From Aplectana chamaeleonis (Eukaryota > Nematoda > Chromadorea > Rhabditida > Cosmocercidae), in NCBI GenBank assembly GCA_029168955.1, contig JAPDOI010000425.1:552373-616372 (forward strand): a stretch of 64,000 nucleotides of DNA, in the 5' to 3' direction. The position numbers and the translations under genes were made by a program. Shown in pieces: positions 21,511-33,959 of the stretch (its first letter is position 1; each line of letters starts with the position of its first letter). The notes below the pieces were generated by a model. The model was not told the origin of the DNA, did not search any database, and worked only from the letters and a program-made list of their open reading frames with translations.

Positions 21511-21795
21511 GCTTTATTGAAAATGTCGCGGAATTTTTTACGTCCACCTAGCAGGGTACAGCAGCTCGCTAACGAAAATCTTGGAGTCACGGAGTTCTTT
21601 CAGTTGGACATTTCTAGGATCTCCCTCTCATTTTTTTTTCAAATTTTCACGACCCCCTCCCGCCACCCGTTGGCACGCTATCCAATCCAGGCCAAACCTG
21701 CTCCTGGGCTTAGCGAAAAAACGCGATGAACCTAGGACCCATTTTTTCTGTGCAGCCACTTTTGCGAAGTTAATCTCACTCACAATCTTATGCAT

Positions 21796-22165
21796 CATTC
21801 ATACTTCTCAACGCCAGTGCTGCATGCACGTGACGCACAAGCATGGCGTTGGAATATGAATTGCGTGACGTCTCGCCCGCGCGTGACGCTTAGGCAAAAT
21901 TAAAGGCTCATGCATAGTCTGGCGGCAAAAGACGCGCCGCAGTGATGAAGGATGGAGGGCGGTTACGCAGCTTCGTGACTGTCCTTTATTCTCCATCATT
22001 GCGACGCGACTTTTGCCACCAGACTATGCTGAGGCCTTAAGGCTCAATTTAATGGCCGCTGGAGTACTCATAGACTCCACAAGCGCGTGAGGCGCACAGG
22101 AAGTTATAATACTCCAACACCTCGCCCCCCGTGCCGAACTGGCGTTGAGGAGTATGAATGCATTA
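21796..22165. mobile_element. MITE with ATTCATAC termini
   Basis: The left end is attcatacttctcaacgcca and the right end is tggcgttgaggagtatgaat, inverted, flanked by a shared tgcat. It belongs with the 39728-40070 and 31267-36484 elements by its termini. A second hairpin element (21902-22034) is nested inside it. Confidence 0.65.
21902..22034. mobile_element. 133-bp hairpin MITE, first copy
   Basis: The arms are inverted: catgcatagtctggcggcaa (about 21909) against ttgccaccagactatgctga near 22013-22032. A related copy at 26294-26430 shares the middle (gactgtccttta against gactgccctcc) and ends (ctgcacagttgggcggcgaa). Confidence 0.6.
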
Positions 22166-23199
22166 GGTCAAATCATCCCTGTTTGGCGTCAAGTTTGCGC
22201 GCGGATTCAAATTGCGCGTGTAAACTCCGCAATCTTCGCGGAGCTGAAGAGTGTACGTGGCCAAGCGTGCTTGTGAACCCCCTTTTTTGCGATATCACCA
22301 AATTTCGTGACGAAGCCTGAAATATTACTTCCAATTTAAAACAAAAATTTAATTCAAAACAAAATCATCTTGAACTCAATAAATGCTATAGTATGAGGAA
22401 GAATTTGAGTCGAAATGATTGACACACCTCTACTAGTCCTTGGATACTGAGATTCGGATATCCAGCCTTGACCGCCGGCTCACCATAAAACATTCGCGGA
22501 GAATCTGCTGCCGATGGAAGATCATTCTGGAAAGAATTTGGCAATTGATAAGATATTCACATCTACATGCCTATATACAATTATACATAAACACAGGAGG
22601 AAAAAAGAAACAGTAAAGATCAGAAAACTCGATGAAGATAAACTGGATTTTCATGAACGAAATTAAGGTTGCGTCTGCATAATGCCGTATTTCAGCGCAC
22701 AGAATCCGACAGTTACCGTAATCCACAAACCGCAGTTCGAACGGGGCGCGTCAACTGCTTCCACCTGCGCTTACAATGAGGTGCAAAACTATGGAGCCAC
22801 TTAAATTTTTGCATCTAGGTAGTCGAGCCCTGACTTTCGCGATGCGGGAGCATGAGCAATGAATTCAGGGCTACAATTCCGATCTCAGAAAATGCTGTTC
22901 ATCCAATAAAAAGTTATGATGTTTTCCGAAAAAAAAAACGCGATTGTCAAGTGATCCAAAACTATGTAGCCACCCAACCTTTTCTATTTTATGATACTTC
23001 CTCGCTCCAACTTGTGATTGAATACGTCGCATTGGAACAAGGAGTATATTCGCCACTGCGTGGAGTGATCCAGAAGGGTTCGAAGTTTCCTGCTGCCGAG
23101 TAGACCCAAGTTTACATCCATAAAAAGTTATGATGTTTTCCGAAAAAAAAACGCGATTGTCAAGTGATACAAAACTATGTAGCCACCCAACCGCTCTGT

Positions 23200-23860
23200 T
23201 AAGCTCAAAGACTGACCGAAAAAAGTGGTACCTCCCTCTAAACCACTTGCAGAAGATTCCCCAACAGCTTTTCCGTAGAATTTACCCCAGAAGGGCCTTT
23301 TGTCAACATGAAATGTTGACTTGTGTGCCCCTTGCCATGAGAAAGTTATGTAACTATGATGCGTGATTTGACATGTTTCATCCTGGGATACAAAACCTGT
23401 CTGTAGCAGGATGTGAACATACAGCACCTCCTGAAGCTTCTGAGCATCCGAGCTATCCATCCATCTCGAAAAGATGTCTAGCGCAAACCGTCCCAAACGA
23501 TCGAACTTCCTCCATCGAAGCTGCGCCTCCAAAACCAGAACAGTCTTTTTCTCACCGCAGATTCCGCCAGTACTTACTTCGACCATATGGGATGTTACAA
23601 GTCTTCTTCGTTTTGTCAAAAAACACAATATCAAATACGAAAGCAGCTTCTTTTAAGTCCACCATTCAGACTTTGGTGACCTTCGTAGGTTGCACCTGTA
23701 GTCTCCTGTACGAGGCGAAAGCCAAATTGTGGCTTGGAAACAGGCATGCCTCCAGTTGATAACTTCACGAACGATACGTTTTCAGCTTGGAAGAGAACGC
23801 GTAACCGTTGATTTGAGATTCGGTAGATTGACACATTTTTGAATAACATCTCAGAAAATC
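23200..23860. other. Element interior, no recognised gene
   Basis: Open frames of up to about 170 codons overlap on both strands (23128-23634 minus, 23373-23759 plus). I recognise no domain, and the codons look like chance frames in AT-balanced sequence. Confidence 0.4.
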
Positions 23861-23864
23861 GCCG

Positions 23865-24065
23865 CATCCAATGCGTGTCGAATATGAATTAAACTTCAGT
23901 GACCATACCCATCGAAAAGCTCTATCGCAGGGTCACGTGCTTCAAACAGCAGCACGTGCCGCAAACTTTCATCGCAGGAGCACGTGCTGCTGAATTTAAT
24001 CACAGGCGCGCGTGCTGCAAGGTAACCCAGCGCTATCGCAACAGCATACCGACACGCGAGGAAGT
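23865..24065. repeat. Dispersed repeat rich in CACGTG, copy 1
   Basis: This segment aligns in the same orientation with 39445-39640 (tcgaatatg, tcaaacagcagcacgtg, ccgcaaa, tttcatcgcag, cagcgctatcg). Both copies have several gcacgtgc-like palindromes. Function unknown. Confidence 0.6.
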
Positions 24066-24079
24066 AGGAACATCCACAT

Positions 24080-24182
24080 GCGATGCGGCGAGCTCGCCGA
24101 GCACTTGTTGGAGCCGCCAGCGGTTGAACAAGGTCCCCAGCGGCTGGGCTGGCCAAGTACAACAAACTTGGGTAATTCAGCC
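24080..24182 (-). ncRNA. SL1-like spliced leader RNA locus 1
   Basis: On the minus strand from 24182 a 22-nt leader contains AATTACCCAAGTTTG, identical to the core of nematode SL1, and matches SL1 at about 18 of 22 positions. It is followed directly by a GT donor (GTACTTGG). The rest resembles an SL RNA in length and shape. One stem-loop lies around CAGCCGCTGG..CCGCTGGCGGCT and a terminal hairpin, GGCGAGCTCGCC, at 24087-24098 gives an RNA of about 103 nt. Upstream, ACGCACTCTTGAGG lies about 30-45 bp before the start, as in loci 2 and 3, and may be a snRNA-type promoter element. A U-rich Sm site is not evident, so this could be a divergent gene or a pseudogene. Confidence 0.6.
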
Positions 24183-24503
24183 AGCGGCGCTGACGACATC
24201 TGAGTTCCACCTCAAGAGTGCGTCGTGTGCTTTCCTTTTTTTTTAAATGGTTTCGTCATCGCGTTAAATGTGTATCACGTACGTATTCAACGTTTTCTTT
24301 GTTGGGGCACGTGCTGTAATTCAAAACACAATATTAGCACGTGCTCCCCTAGTAGCACATTCCCTGAGTGTGCCGGAAACCGCCTTGTCTTCGAGTTCAA
24401 TGCGTATTCGACAAGCATTGCACGCGGCGAGTTTCTGAGATTCCCAGATCTCATGAGCATTATGCATCTCATCGCACCTTGGAGAGTTTCGCGGCCGACT
24501 ATC

Positions 24504-24995
24504 TTAAAGGCGGTGTTCACGATAATCTTCGATTTTGAGATTAAATGCTAAATCGATTGTTTGGCCCCCGAGTAGAACTGAAATGACGAAGAAACCGAGA
24601 AAAACGCACCAGAAGGGCACGAAATCTTCAAGTATCAGCCCGCCTCTTAAGTACCAATGGAACTGTTCGTTGTGAAAATGAAATCTTTTGTGGACCCGTC
24701 CTTTGCAATTCTCTACTCTCTATTGCTCCGTTCTTTCCTTCGGGCCCTAACTAATACTATTTTGCCCAAAATATTCTTCCATTTTCGATTAGGGCCATTT
24801 ATCACCGGTGACAACCACCGTGAACATGTTCATCCAACTGGACAACTGGTCCAGGCTAGAGAACAATAACTCTGAAATAAGACGATTTAGTGCGTTTCTC
24901 GCCGTTTCTTCGTGATTTTGGTAACACTTGGTTGCCAACGGATTGTTCTGAGTGGAAAATTTGGAAACGAGAATCATCGTGAACACTGCCTTTAA
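24504..24995. mobile_element. TTAA MITE, family 1 (492 bp)
   Basis: The ends are TTAA-AGGCGGTGTTCACGAT and, inverted, TTAA-AGGCAGTGTTCACGAT. The interior is collinear with 35931-36430 (agtagaact, gagaaaaacgc, atcttttgtggacccg, tctctattgctccgttcttt, ccgtgaacatgttcatccaa). No coding capacity is seen. The two copies define an abundant non-autonomous family with TTAA target duplication. Confidence 0.85.
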
Positions 24996-25470
24996 CTTTC
25001 CTGGTGATATTTGACAGTACACTTTGAATATCCGCTGATGTGTTTGTATGAACTTCAGACCTAGGATAGTAATTTCCACTATGAAGTATATGTCTCTTGT
25101 TGGCCTTTCACATGACCTGCTCGGAAAAAGAAAGTTTCGAACCCATCTAAATCACTCCACGGAATGACAAATATGCCTCCGTGTTCCAATATGACGTATT
25201 CAATCACAAGTTGGAATGAGAAAGTGCCAGAAAGTAGAACAAAGTTGAGTGGCTACATAGTTTTGCACTACCTGAGAATAGCGTTTTTTTTTTCGAAAAA
25301 CATCCATGACTTTTTGTTGAATGAACAAAATTTGCTGAGACCTGCATCGATAGAGTTTTCAGTAGCCCTGAATTTATTGGTCGTGCTCCTGCATCGCGAA
25401 AATCAGGGTTTGATCACCTAGATGCAGAAAATTGAGTGGCTACATAGTTTTGTACTGCACTATATTAGAA

Positions 25471-28439
25471 TTCTAGTATTCAGCAGTGGATTAGGAAGAG
25501 GCAGGGGGAGGAACAGATTGGACTAAAGCCATGACTTTCATGGAGTAAAAGTCCAACTCACTTTTTTCCAAAAATTCTTTATTTTTCATGACCTAAAATT
25601 AGCAGCGTTCCATGATAAGTCGGAGGAAAATACTTCGTTTTGCCTCAATTTCAAATCACAAGTCACCCACTCAGAATTTTTCTACAAATCGAATGTATAA
25701 TCATAAGCGAGGGTGTTGGCCAACCTGCGGAACCAGCGACCGGTCGCGTCGATTCTTCACTCGCCGAGCAACTTAGCGCGGGAAAAGGGGTAGTTGGATG
25801 TTATCGCAGCAGAGGAAGGGTGCTTGGCCATAACACTTGACCACGCCTATTTTCCCGCGCCGCAACGACTCTCCCGATTTCGCGAGGGGGAAGAAATCTC
25901 CAGCATGGTGTTCTAAATGCGTGGCGGCACGGAAAAATGGACGTGGCCAAGTGGCCCCTCCTGCGATAGCACCCAGATGACGATGAAATTATCGTTATCC
26001 TTTTTAAAGAAATATTGGAGCAGTGACAAGCATCTCGGACATTTGGTGCATGCGGACCGCTGCTTATGGTGACCCCAGTGGGAGGATCGCTGGCGGTTGG
26101 CGAACAGATCGCAGCTAACAAGCCTACCGGCAATTCACCTGCTCGTCTGATCAACTAATTCCTAGTGACGTTATCCGCCCGCTAAACGTCCGCGATCCGC
26201 CGGCGGTGACCGCAACAGGCAGCGATACGCCGAGGGCCTCGTTGGGCGGTCATCCGCCTGCGACTTGCTGGCGTGTCGCCCGTCGAAAGCGTCATGAGGC
26301 ATCTGCACAGTTGGGCGGCGAAAGTCGCGCAGCAACGATAGGGAATAAAGGGTAGACATGAAACTGCGTGACTGCCCTCCAGCTTCATCGTGTCGGCGCG
26401 ACTTTCGCCACTCGACTATGCAGAGGCCATTAGCCTCCGGACCGTTCGCACCTATTACCTGAGATACAGAAAAAACGCTTTGGCAATATCTAAAACGTGG
26501 ACGAACTACGGTATAAATACCGTAACCTACTGTGATTTTCCGTGAAACTGAAAACGAACCCCATATTCATGTTTAGCATCTTAAAGAGCCTTCATGTATT
26601 CTCTATTTCGGTGTAAAACTTATTTTCGTTGATCGCGCGCATGCCCGCACGAACGCTGCGTTTTCTTCTCCATACTTTCTCGCGGTCTCTCCCCGCTCTG
26701 CACACGCATGCGCGAGAACAGAGTGAAATCGGCTACGAAATAGAGGATACAGTGTTTCGGCGGACTTTTTTCGACCTTTTAAGGGGAGTAGAGCCATTCA
26801 TTCACTGATAATGTGGGTAATGATATCAATTTACTGAACTGATTATCCCTTATTTTTCAAATTTTTTATTTTATTTATAATTGAGAAAAACAGAAAATTT
26901 TTCATTTGAACAATGTCGTCACCGACTTTGTTTAGAGTTTTTTTTTCGTTTGAATTATTTATCTATTTATCTTTATTGCTCTGTATAGTTGCCCTTTTAC
27001 TTAGTGTAATTCCTTGAAAAAACAATAAATCACGATGCTATTACCCTGTGTGTATTTGAATTTTTTAAAATTCAACTTTGTTTTCCAACTCTAAATTTTA
27101 TTTCATTATTCTTATTGATTTTTTCCATGTTAATTCATGAAGGTTTTCACATTTTTCTTGAAAAAATGAATCTATGAATCTTTCCCCAATTTTTCAATGA
27201 TCTTTCCTCCAATTATTCCAGAAGAAATACTGACCCAGTTATTCCCACTCTGCTTCACATTTTCAAATTTTTTCCTTATTTATGGAGTTGTCACTGTGTT
27301 TACGTTTCTACACTTCCTCTTTCAGCTCCCTCTCAGATTATTTTCGCTTTTAATCCCATTTCTTTCTCTCAACTCAATTCATAACCCAGTCATCTGGAAG
27401 AATACCCTCAAAGGTTAACCCACCTTAGGTCCAGCGTCAGAACTGTCAGCATTGTATGCAGATAGCGGTCCTCGTCTGTACTCCTGCAGGTAGACCTTCT
27501 TCGTGTGAGGCTCAGCGAACTGCTTCTGGTGATTCAGCGTCTTCGGCTTCGCCTCAGTTCTCTGCATTCTGACCGCTATCCAGACGAGACGACGTCGAAT
27601 GATTCAACTTCTATCTTCAACGTCGTTCTCGGCACCGTAGGAACTGGCACGCCCCTCAATTCCCATGCTCGCGGCTTGGGAATCGGACCTCCTAGTCAGG
27701 AAATGGAGCGCTGCGATTGGTCAGCGCGCCAAATTCACAGCCCGCCCCCCGATTCCCATGCTCGCTGCCGGTAACATGGTGTACGGCGAAAATCGATGCA
27801 TCAGCCGTCTGAAATGAGGGATCATGAGGATCAGCGAAGCGCATAGGAGACAGACGATTAGGAAATTGCAAACCTAGTTTGAAATCGCAGACCTTAGGTC
27901 GTTTAACCACCTAAAAACCTTGAAATTCGTCAAGAATCTTCAAGTCCGTATGCATTTTGGAGCTCGAGCAAAAGGTGCTTCAGAACCTAAATATGGAAAA
28001 GTACTTAGAAACTACACTTAATAATTTTATGAGTAGAACTGCAGGTAAATTTTCGAGTTTTTGATGGCTTAGCGTTAAATTCACTTAGATTCCTCTAAGG
28101 ACTTCCACTTAAACTTCACAAGTAAACTTGTAGCCCCCTTTATTTCAGAGATTTTTTTAGTCGTATGACTTCCGAATGGACGATTCATTTAGTCGAATCG
28201 CACCTTTTCAAAAATACCAACTGCCTTACGTTCATCGAATATGGTCTTTCTGAAAATCAAAATTGAGTTTCCGGCCCTGTTCCACTTATTGGACTCCAGA
28301 AGCCGATTTTTTCTGCCTGTACTTCGTGTAGGGGAAGATTTAGGGGTGCTGAATGTAAATACAAGGTCTATTTAGGTTTTCCTAGGGATTACGGTGGATA
28401 CACGGTATTTTTTTCGAATTCTCCGATGCTGTTTAAAAC
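25471..28439. other. Intergenic DNA, mostly without recognised features
   Basis: The stretch includes a hairpin MITE (26294-26430). Segment 26850-27420 is very AT-rich. Segment 27430-27600 has short inverted words (gatagcggtc, gaccgctatc), and 27640-27780 has a repeated cgattcccatgctcg-like word. The 73-codon frame at 27197-27418 is hydrophobic because of T richness and is probably chance. Confidence 0.4.
26294..26430. mobile_element. Hairpin MITE, second copy of the 21902 family
   Basis: Arms ggcatctgcacagttgggcg and its inverted partner cgactatgcagaggcc enclose gcgcgac / gtcgcgc palindromic sequence. It is related to 21902-22034 in ends and centre. Confidence 0.6.
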
Positions 28440-29870
28440 TTTGTGCAGAAATTTTTTTCCAGCTCTGAGAGTTTTGGCTGTGAAAGCGCCCACCAGACTC
28501 CCCAGTGGCTCCTGGTGGGCTATTTCGCGGCTATTTCTAGGATTGGCCTAGAAATCGCCCACCAGGCTCTGCAGTGGCTCCTGGTGGGCTATTTCGCGGC
28601 TATTTCTAGAATTTTCACGAAACGGACGAGAAAAATTGCCGAGAAATAACCGAGAAATAAGCAGAAGTGACCAAGACGCAGCCGTCGCCAACTCGCCGAG
28701 CTGCCATCCAGGGACGCGAACGGTTGGGCGGGCCTCCAGAGGTTGAGCCAGGTCCAAGTACCTCAAACTAGAGTAATTAGACCAACGGAGGTGTTGACAT
28801 CTGAATCATGCCTCAGGAGTGCGTCGTACACTTACCTGGGAGCATTGTTTCTCGACTATTTTGCGGCTTTCTGGGGAGAGCATTATTTGGCGTCTATTTT
28901 GCGGCTATTACGCGGCTGAAACTCTCAGAGAGTGTGCTGATCTCAACTGTCGACTTTTTATTGAATTCACCCCTCAGACATTAGGATTGGCGGACCGCCA
29001 GTATTCGCTTGGCGAGCAAAAACCATTCCCGGTGTCGGACAACCATTTGCCGGCGATCCGCCAAAACCCTGCCAGCGGTCCGCCAGGACGTTGGCCGACC
29101 GCTGGCAGTCTCTTTTGTTATATCTGGCAGCATGCTGTTGAGCAATTATTTGCCAGCGGTCCGCCCACCAGACTGTTGGCAGACGGATGAATCGAGGTGG
29201 GTCCCTCACCGCAGATCGTTGCGTAGGAGATCGCCTACGCAACGGGCTGGGGTGGGGATTTGCCCCTCATCTGCCAAAGATATGCTAGCCTCTGTAGAGT
29301 GACTTCAGGTCACCTTACAGGGCCGGCATCAAAGTGCCGATTGAACACTCATAGGACTGAATCGCTTTATATACCGGCTGGGCTTATCAACGAAATCAGA
29401 GATCAAACTTTAACATGTCAGAACGTGAGTAGACGTCAACTCTCTCAAGTGCCAGCCTTGTGACGACTCAGTGCCAACCGAAGGCCACTGGGTTTTATGC
29501 GCTCGGTAATTTCGAGGTCTTATTGCCCTTTCCAGCTGAATGCAATTTATCACGCAGCTTTCACGCGCACTTTCGCCAGCGGTCCGCCGCTAGCTCTAAT
29601 TAAGATGCCAAGTATGAGCCAGCTGTCTGCCTCGCAATTGCCGATTGCCAGCTGAATGCCTGTTATCCCCCAGCCGTTAGACAACTGGCACATATTCGCC
29701 AGCCGTCCGTCGCTGGCATTAAATAGCATGCCGAGTGTATGCCAACTCTTGGCCTCGTGATTGCCATCGGCCAGCTGAACGCCAGCTATCCCCCAGCTGT
29801 TGAGCGACTGGCGAATTTTCGCCGGCGGTCCGCTGCTCCCAATGTCTGAGCCCCTACGTCGAACTGTCAG
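28440..29870. repeat. GC-rich short-repeat region (CCAGCGGTCCGCC and relatives)
   Basis: 28490-28610 holds a direct duplication of about 65 bp (cgcccaccaggctctgcagt). 28980-29170 and 29560-29835 carry many imperfect copies of a GCCAGCGGTCCGCC word in both orientations, spaced 20-100 bp apart. 29355-29375 contains tttatatacc, a TATA-like box just downstream of the first cluster. No gene is recognised. The arrangement resembles the arrays at 45090-46025 and 52120-52930, although the unit sequence differs. Confidence 0.5.
28680..28783 (-). ncRNA. SL1-like spliced leader RNA locus 2
   Basis: From 28783 on the minus strand a 22-nt leader (GGTCTAATTACTCTAGTTTG plus AG) matches SL1 at about 19 of 22 positions and is followed by a GT donor (GTACTTGG). 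The 3' hairpin CTCGGCGAGTTGGCG lies at 28686-28700, giving about 104 nt. The upstream block ACGCACTCCTGAGG sits at the same distance as in loci 1 and 3. No U-rich Sm site is clear. Confidence 0.6.
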
Positions 29871-30844
29871 CCGTATTTGACTTAGCATTCTACTACGGTA
29901 AACGTACCGTAACCTACCGTTATCTTTCGGAAAAGTCAAAACCGACCTGATATTTTCACTCAGTACCCTAAATATCCTGTATGCTTGGACAGAACAAATT
30001 TCGACCACCTGTTTTTTTCGATCACCTGAGTTCAAAAATGGCAATGTGCCGAGTTTTTCGAGTTTTAAAAGATACTGATTTATTAGGTTGAATATTCAAA
30101 TAGTGAAGAAAAAAATTCTAATCATGGTGAAGCAAAAACATTTTTTGCACTAGAATGCTCTAAATCGCCTTGAACTGGCAGAGAACGCAAAAGAGTCCAC
30201 ATATCCGATTATTTCAAACAATTATATAACAAGGGAAGGCCACTTGGAGAAAGTGGTTATTCAGAATAAAATGTAGCTTTTAAAATTATTTTTAGGCTAA
30301 TTCTTTTTTTCTATAAAAGTAAGTTTTGTAATTTTTCATGAAAAGTCACTCAAATTCGCCGCCCACTTGACCGCGCTGCTATAATGTAGAGAACTGTGTG
30401 AGTAAGACTCGGAACCAAAATTCAAATAGTATTCAAATATTTCGTATTTTTCAGTATCCGTGTCATTTCAAAATTTCAGTTTCTGATTTCTTAAAATATT
30501 CTGTTCATTTGGAAATTGATGTTGTGGAATTTTTCAATTGTTCGATTCTCTCGGGAAATTTTATCTCTCTGGTTTCTCGAATATTTGATTCACTCGGAAT
30601 TTAGAATGGGTCAATGTTCGATTATTCGACGATATTCGGGTCATACCACTCGGATATTCAGCCAAATATTTTTTATTGAATGCGCGTGAATTATTTGAAA
30701 ATAAATTGAAATTTCAAATTTTCAAATGAATATATTCGAACAAGAATTCAAAATTTTAAATTACGATTATTCAATTGGGAAGAATGTGGGACAGGAAAGG
30801 ATCATAGGGCCTCATCCGAATTCAACCATTTATCCCAGAACTTT
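29871..30844. other. AT-rich intergenic DNA
   Basis: No element or gene is recognised. The word taccgtaacctaccgt at 29905-29925 recurs in similar form at 26515, 33675 and 33840 and may be part of a dispersed repeat. Confidence 0.4.
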
Positions 30845-31266
30845 GCTGCCGAGATGTCGTACGTTCGTGCCGTGGCAGTGTGGAGGAAAGAAGATCATCT
30901 CCGTGCAAACAAACGTCAATCCCTCCGCGGAGAGGGTTTTTGTCATGGGAGAGGTGCTGGCTGGCTGCAGCTCTCCTGAGGATTCTTCAACAAATGGCCG
31001 GCTTCGAAAGGAATCCAGGACCTGCGAAGAAGAAGAAGTACCCATGTGTCACATGCGACATAGATGTCACTTGGTATGGAACCAACGTCCAATGTTTTGG
31101 ATGCGAAAGGTGGGTGCACTTCTCTTGTTCGGGTCTCAATTCTGTGAGGCACCACGATTCTTCCTTTCGTTGTATTGTGTGCTCCGCCTCCAGTAACTCA
31201 AATTCCTCATCTACAAACCGCCCCCTATCTATTGTACTCATCAATCTAAACGGCCTTCGCACCAAG
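30845..31266 (+). pseudogene. LINE copy F, 5' part
   Basis: This part has the family 5' end, the short ATG frame (30854), GGGTTTT, the 2A-like AGFERNPGP (V changed to F) and a complete PHD-type finger (CVTC..CFGC..WVHFSC..CIVC), ending in NLNGLRTK of the endonuclease. Copy F is then interrupted at 31267 and resumes at 36485. Confidence 0.85.
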
Positions 31267-31599
31267 GCGCTATTCATACTACTCAACGCCAGCGCGGCAC
31301 GTGCGTGCCGCGCTGGCGTGGCGTTTGTGTATGAATACTTTCTACGCGCGTGCCGCGCTTGCGGAGACTATGAATATTCCAGCGGCGATGCAATGGCGGA
31401 GCGGTTAAGGTGGAATGAATGAGACGATCAATAAATAATACCAGTGGATGGAAATGCCAAGGCGTTCATGGTGGCAGTATGAATACTGCAGCGGCGACGC
31501 CATGGCGGAGCGGGCGGAGCGTGACGCGCGTGCCGCGCGGGCGGGGCGTCAAGCCATTCATACACAATCTGGAATATTTTCTAAAACGCTACGAGAGCT

Positions 31600-32060
31600 C
31601 TCTAATTGGTATAAATAAACGCCCAATCGAAAATGCGTACATACAAGTCCAAAACGCTGTTAGTCTGCGCAAAGTTTGTAAAATGTTCCTTCACCCAAAC
31701 TTTGCTTAGTGGGGTAGTTTTGGGCGCTGAACACGATTATGAGGTCCGTTTCCGGATTTTCGTAAAAATAATGCGCTTTTTGGAGGGTACAATAGGTGCG
31801 AAAATCAGAGAAAAAATGCCTATAACTTTTTTTCAGAGTGGGCCTAGGCAGCTGCGATGGGCATATTCAGACTTTTCGTCCAAAAATGGTTCTAGAAAAG
31901 TACATTTCATTTGGAATGGTCACTATGACTTATTGTGGTTCCCTTGTGAGATAACGGCTAAAATACGTATTCAAGCTGTAATCCACGGTAATCCTATATA
32001 TAAATCTATAAACGGACCTCACATTCTTGTTCACAGTCCTCGACAACCCCCTAGATTGAA
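31600..32060 (+). repeat. Direct repeat, copy 1 (partner 33960-34320)
   Basis: 31605-31760 and 33970-34125 align (ggtataaataaacgcccaat against ggtctaaataaaagcccaac; gtacaagtccaaaa; gtagttttgggcgctgaaca). The alignment continues weakly downstream. Neither copy has a convincing gene. Confidence 0.6.
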
Positions 32061-33350
32061 TTAGAATAAAGAACACCCCGGAAAAAGGAATAACGTCACC
32101 TACAAATCTGGCATTTTCAAAATTTTCTAGAATCTATGTTTACAATTTGCTTAATCATTTCCTATTGGAACCGCTTGCACAATAAATACCCCATTTTCTA
32201 GCCCACTAGTTTTTGTACACGAGTATATATGCATGAAGAACCCCACAGCTGCCCCTTCTTCGTCTTGATTGTTTTTCTTTATGATAATTGTTTCCCATCG
32301 CTTTCCTTCGGATTTAATTCCGACTACGCTTGCTTAGCTGTCCAAAACAAGCCTACCCATGTTCTAGTAACTAGATTTTGTCGCATATTAGTGGTCATAA
32401 GAGAGTTAGAACAGTCACTAATAAAAAATTAAGCCCGAAGTTCGCTCATTCTTTTGAATTTAGCATACCTGGGCCTAGGTCCTCGTCATAATCTGCCGAT
32501 AAGCTGTAGCCACCCCGGTCGATACGTACATGTGCAATGCATTGCCACTCCTGAGGCACTCAACGGATCCGACCCCAGCCTAATACCAACCGGAACAGCG
32601 TTCGAACGCTCAAGGGGCGAAACGCTCGACGTCGGCGTAGGTCCCGACAACTTCCGCTCAAACTCCCAGCCGTTGGTTCGAACTCTTATTCGCCCCCTGG
32701 AGACTTCACCGCGATCGATCTGTTTCTCCTCGTCATTGCACGTCACAATTCACCGAGCCACGCCATCACTATTATCAACCCTCTTTGATGGCTCGCGTTT
32801 TTACTTGCTCCTCATATCCTTCTTTTCCTCAACTGTATTTGATATCCTTCATATTTATATTTCCTCATCTCCATCTGATATCCTGGGGAAAACAGCGAAT
32901 TCATCCCAGGAGGGAAAGCCTGCGTGAACTTCGGAATCGACAGAAGTTGAGGTTCTTTTTTGTTCAAGAAAATCCTTGGTATTCTTTCGGACCGGAAGAT
33001 ACATTATAGTATACACTAACATTAGCAACTCTTTCGGTTCGACCGACAGATCGGTTGGTCACACAAACGAGTCTAGTGTGTTTGCAAAAGACTGAATGAT
33101 TCGACAGCTCCAGCGAGACGAACGATCTTCAATAAACTTCTCTAATTTCTCTACTGGGTCTTCTAATCCGAAGAATACCAAATGTTTAGTTAAGGCGTCA
33201 AAATAGGTTGAAAATCTTCGGGGAATAATACTGATTATGTGTTTAGTACTAATATCGATAGATATAATAGTCTCTGATATTGATTTTGGAGGGATCTTTT
33301 CTAAATTCATTTGGCTTCTAATCCAGAAAAACGTATATTATCGTAGCATC
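32061..33350. other. Block interior, no recognised gene
   Basis: The 157-codon frame at 32454-32927 and its shadows show no domain I recognise; S/P-rich content suggests a chance frame. Confidence 0.35.
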
Positions 33351-33404
33351 GCTAAAAGTCGTTTTTGGCAAGCGGAATTTTCCGCACAAGGAAACGACTT
33401 TTAG
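33351..33404. repeat. Short palindromic hairpin
   Basis: gctaaaagtcgttt and aaacgacttttagc flank a second palindrome, gcggaattttccgc. The 54-bp hairpin is almost fully self-complementary. Confidence 0.7.
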
Positions 33405-33959
33405 CCAGCCTGGCCATTCCGTAGAGAATGTGCTTCTCTAGAACAGTTCTTGGCTTAGAGTCCAATTATGGTCTTCGCAGCTGCCTAAAAACACTCTAAA
33501 AAAGGTTACACGCGTTTTCCAAAGTCCGTTGGCAAGGTAGGGGTTTCACATCTCCCCTCATAAAAAGTTTAGGGTGTTTTGAAAAAAAAACTCGGATTCG
33601 GCTCAGAACTAGTACGTAGGGGCAATCTTGGCTTTTGAACACGAATCTGGAGTCTGTTTGACGCAATTCTGAGGTTTACTGTAGGTTACGGTAGGTACCA
33701 TCTCATTCATGGGCAAAACCTACCTCAATTATTCGAAAGTCGAAAAATGGTCGTTGAATTCGTATTCATCGCCTCAAATAACCCCCGCCCAGAAAATTTG
33801 AGTGAAATCTGAGACTCTGACGGAACAACAGTATACCCACCGTAGTCTACCGTAATCTGTAAAAAATCGATAAACGAACCTCGGATTCGTGATCAGCGGC
33901 CCAAATAACCCACATCGTAAGATTTCAAGTCAAACCTGGAAATTTTTAAAAACGCTTCA

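Larger units (their letters stand above)
22783..25470. mobile_element. 2.7-kb inverted-repeat element with nested insertions
   Basis: The left end at 22783 (gcaaaactatggagccactt, tttttgcatctaggtag) is mirrored at 25405-25460 (cacctagatgcag, ttgagtggctacatagtttt). The arms extend through the agccctgaattcat and catcataactttt stretches. A sub-repeat (ttatgatgttttccgaaaaa, tgtagccacccaacc) occurs at 22912-22983 and again at 23128-23195, with an inverted copy at 25250-25320. The interior holds a TTAA MITE (24504-24995) and an SL-like RNA locus (24080-24182). No transposase is evident. No clear target duplication was found. Confidence 0.6.

Noticed and set aside
23128..23634. 168-codon minus-strand frame as a gene
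   Set aside because: It crosses a repeated segment shared with 22912-22983, overlaps a plus-strand frame and shows no domain.
27197..27418. Small membrane protein
   Set aside because: Hydrophobicity follows from T-rich low-complexity DNA; no supporting signals.
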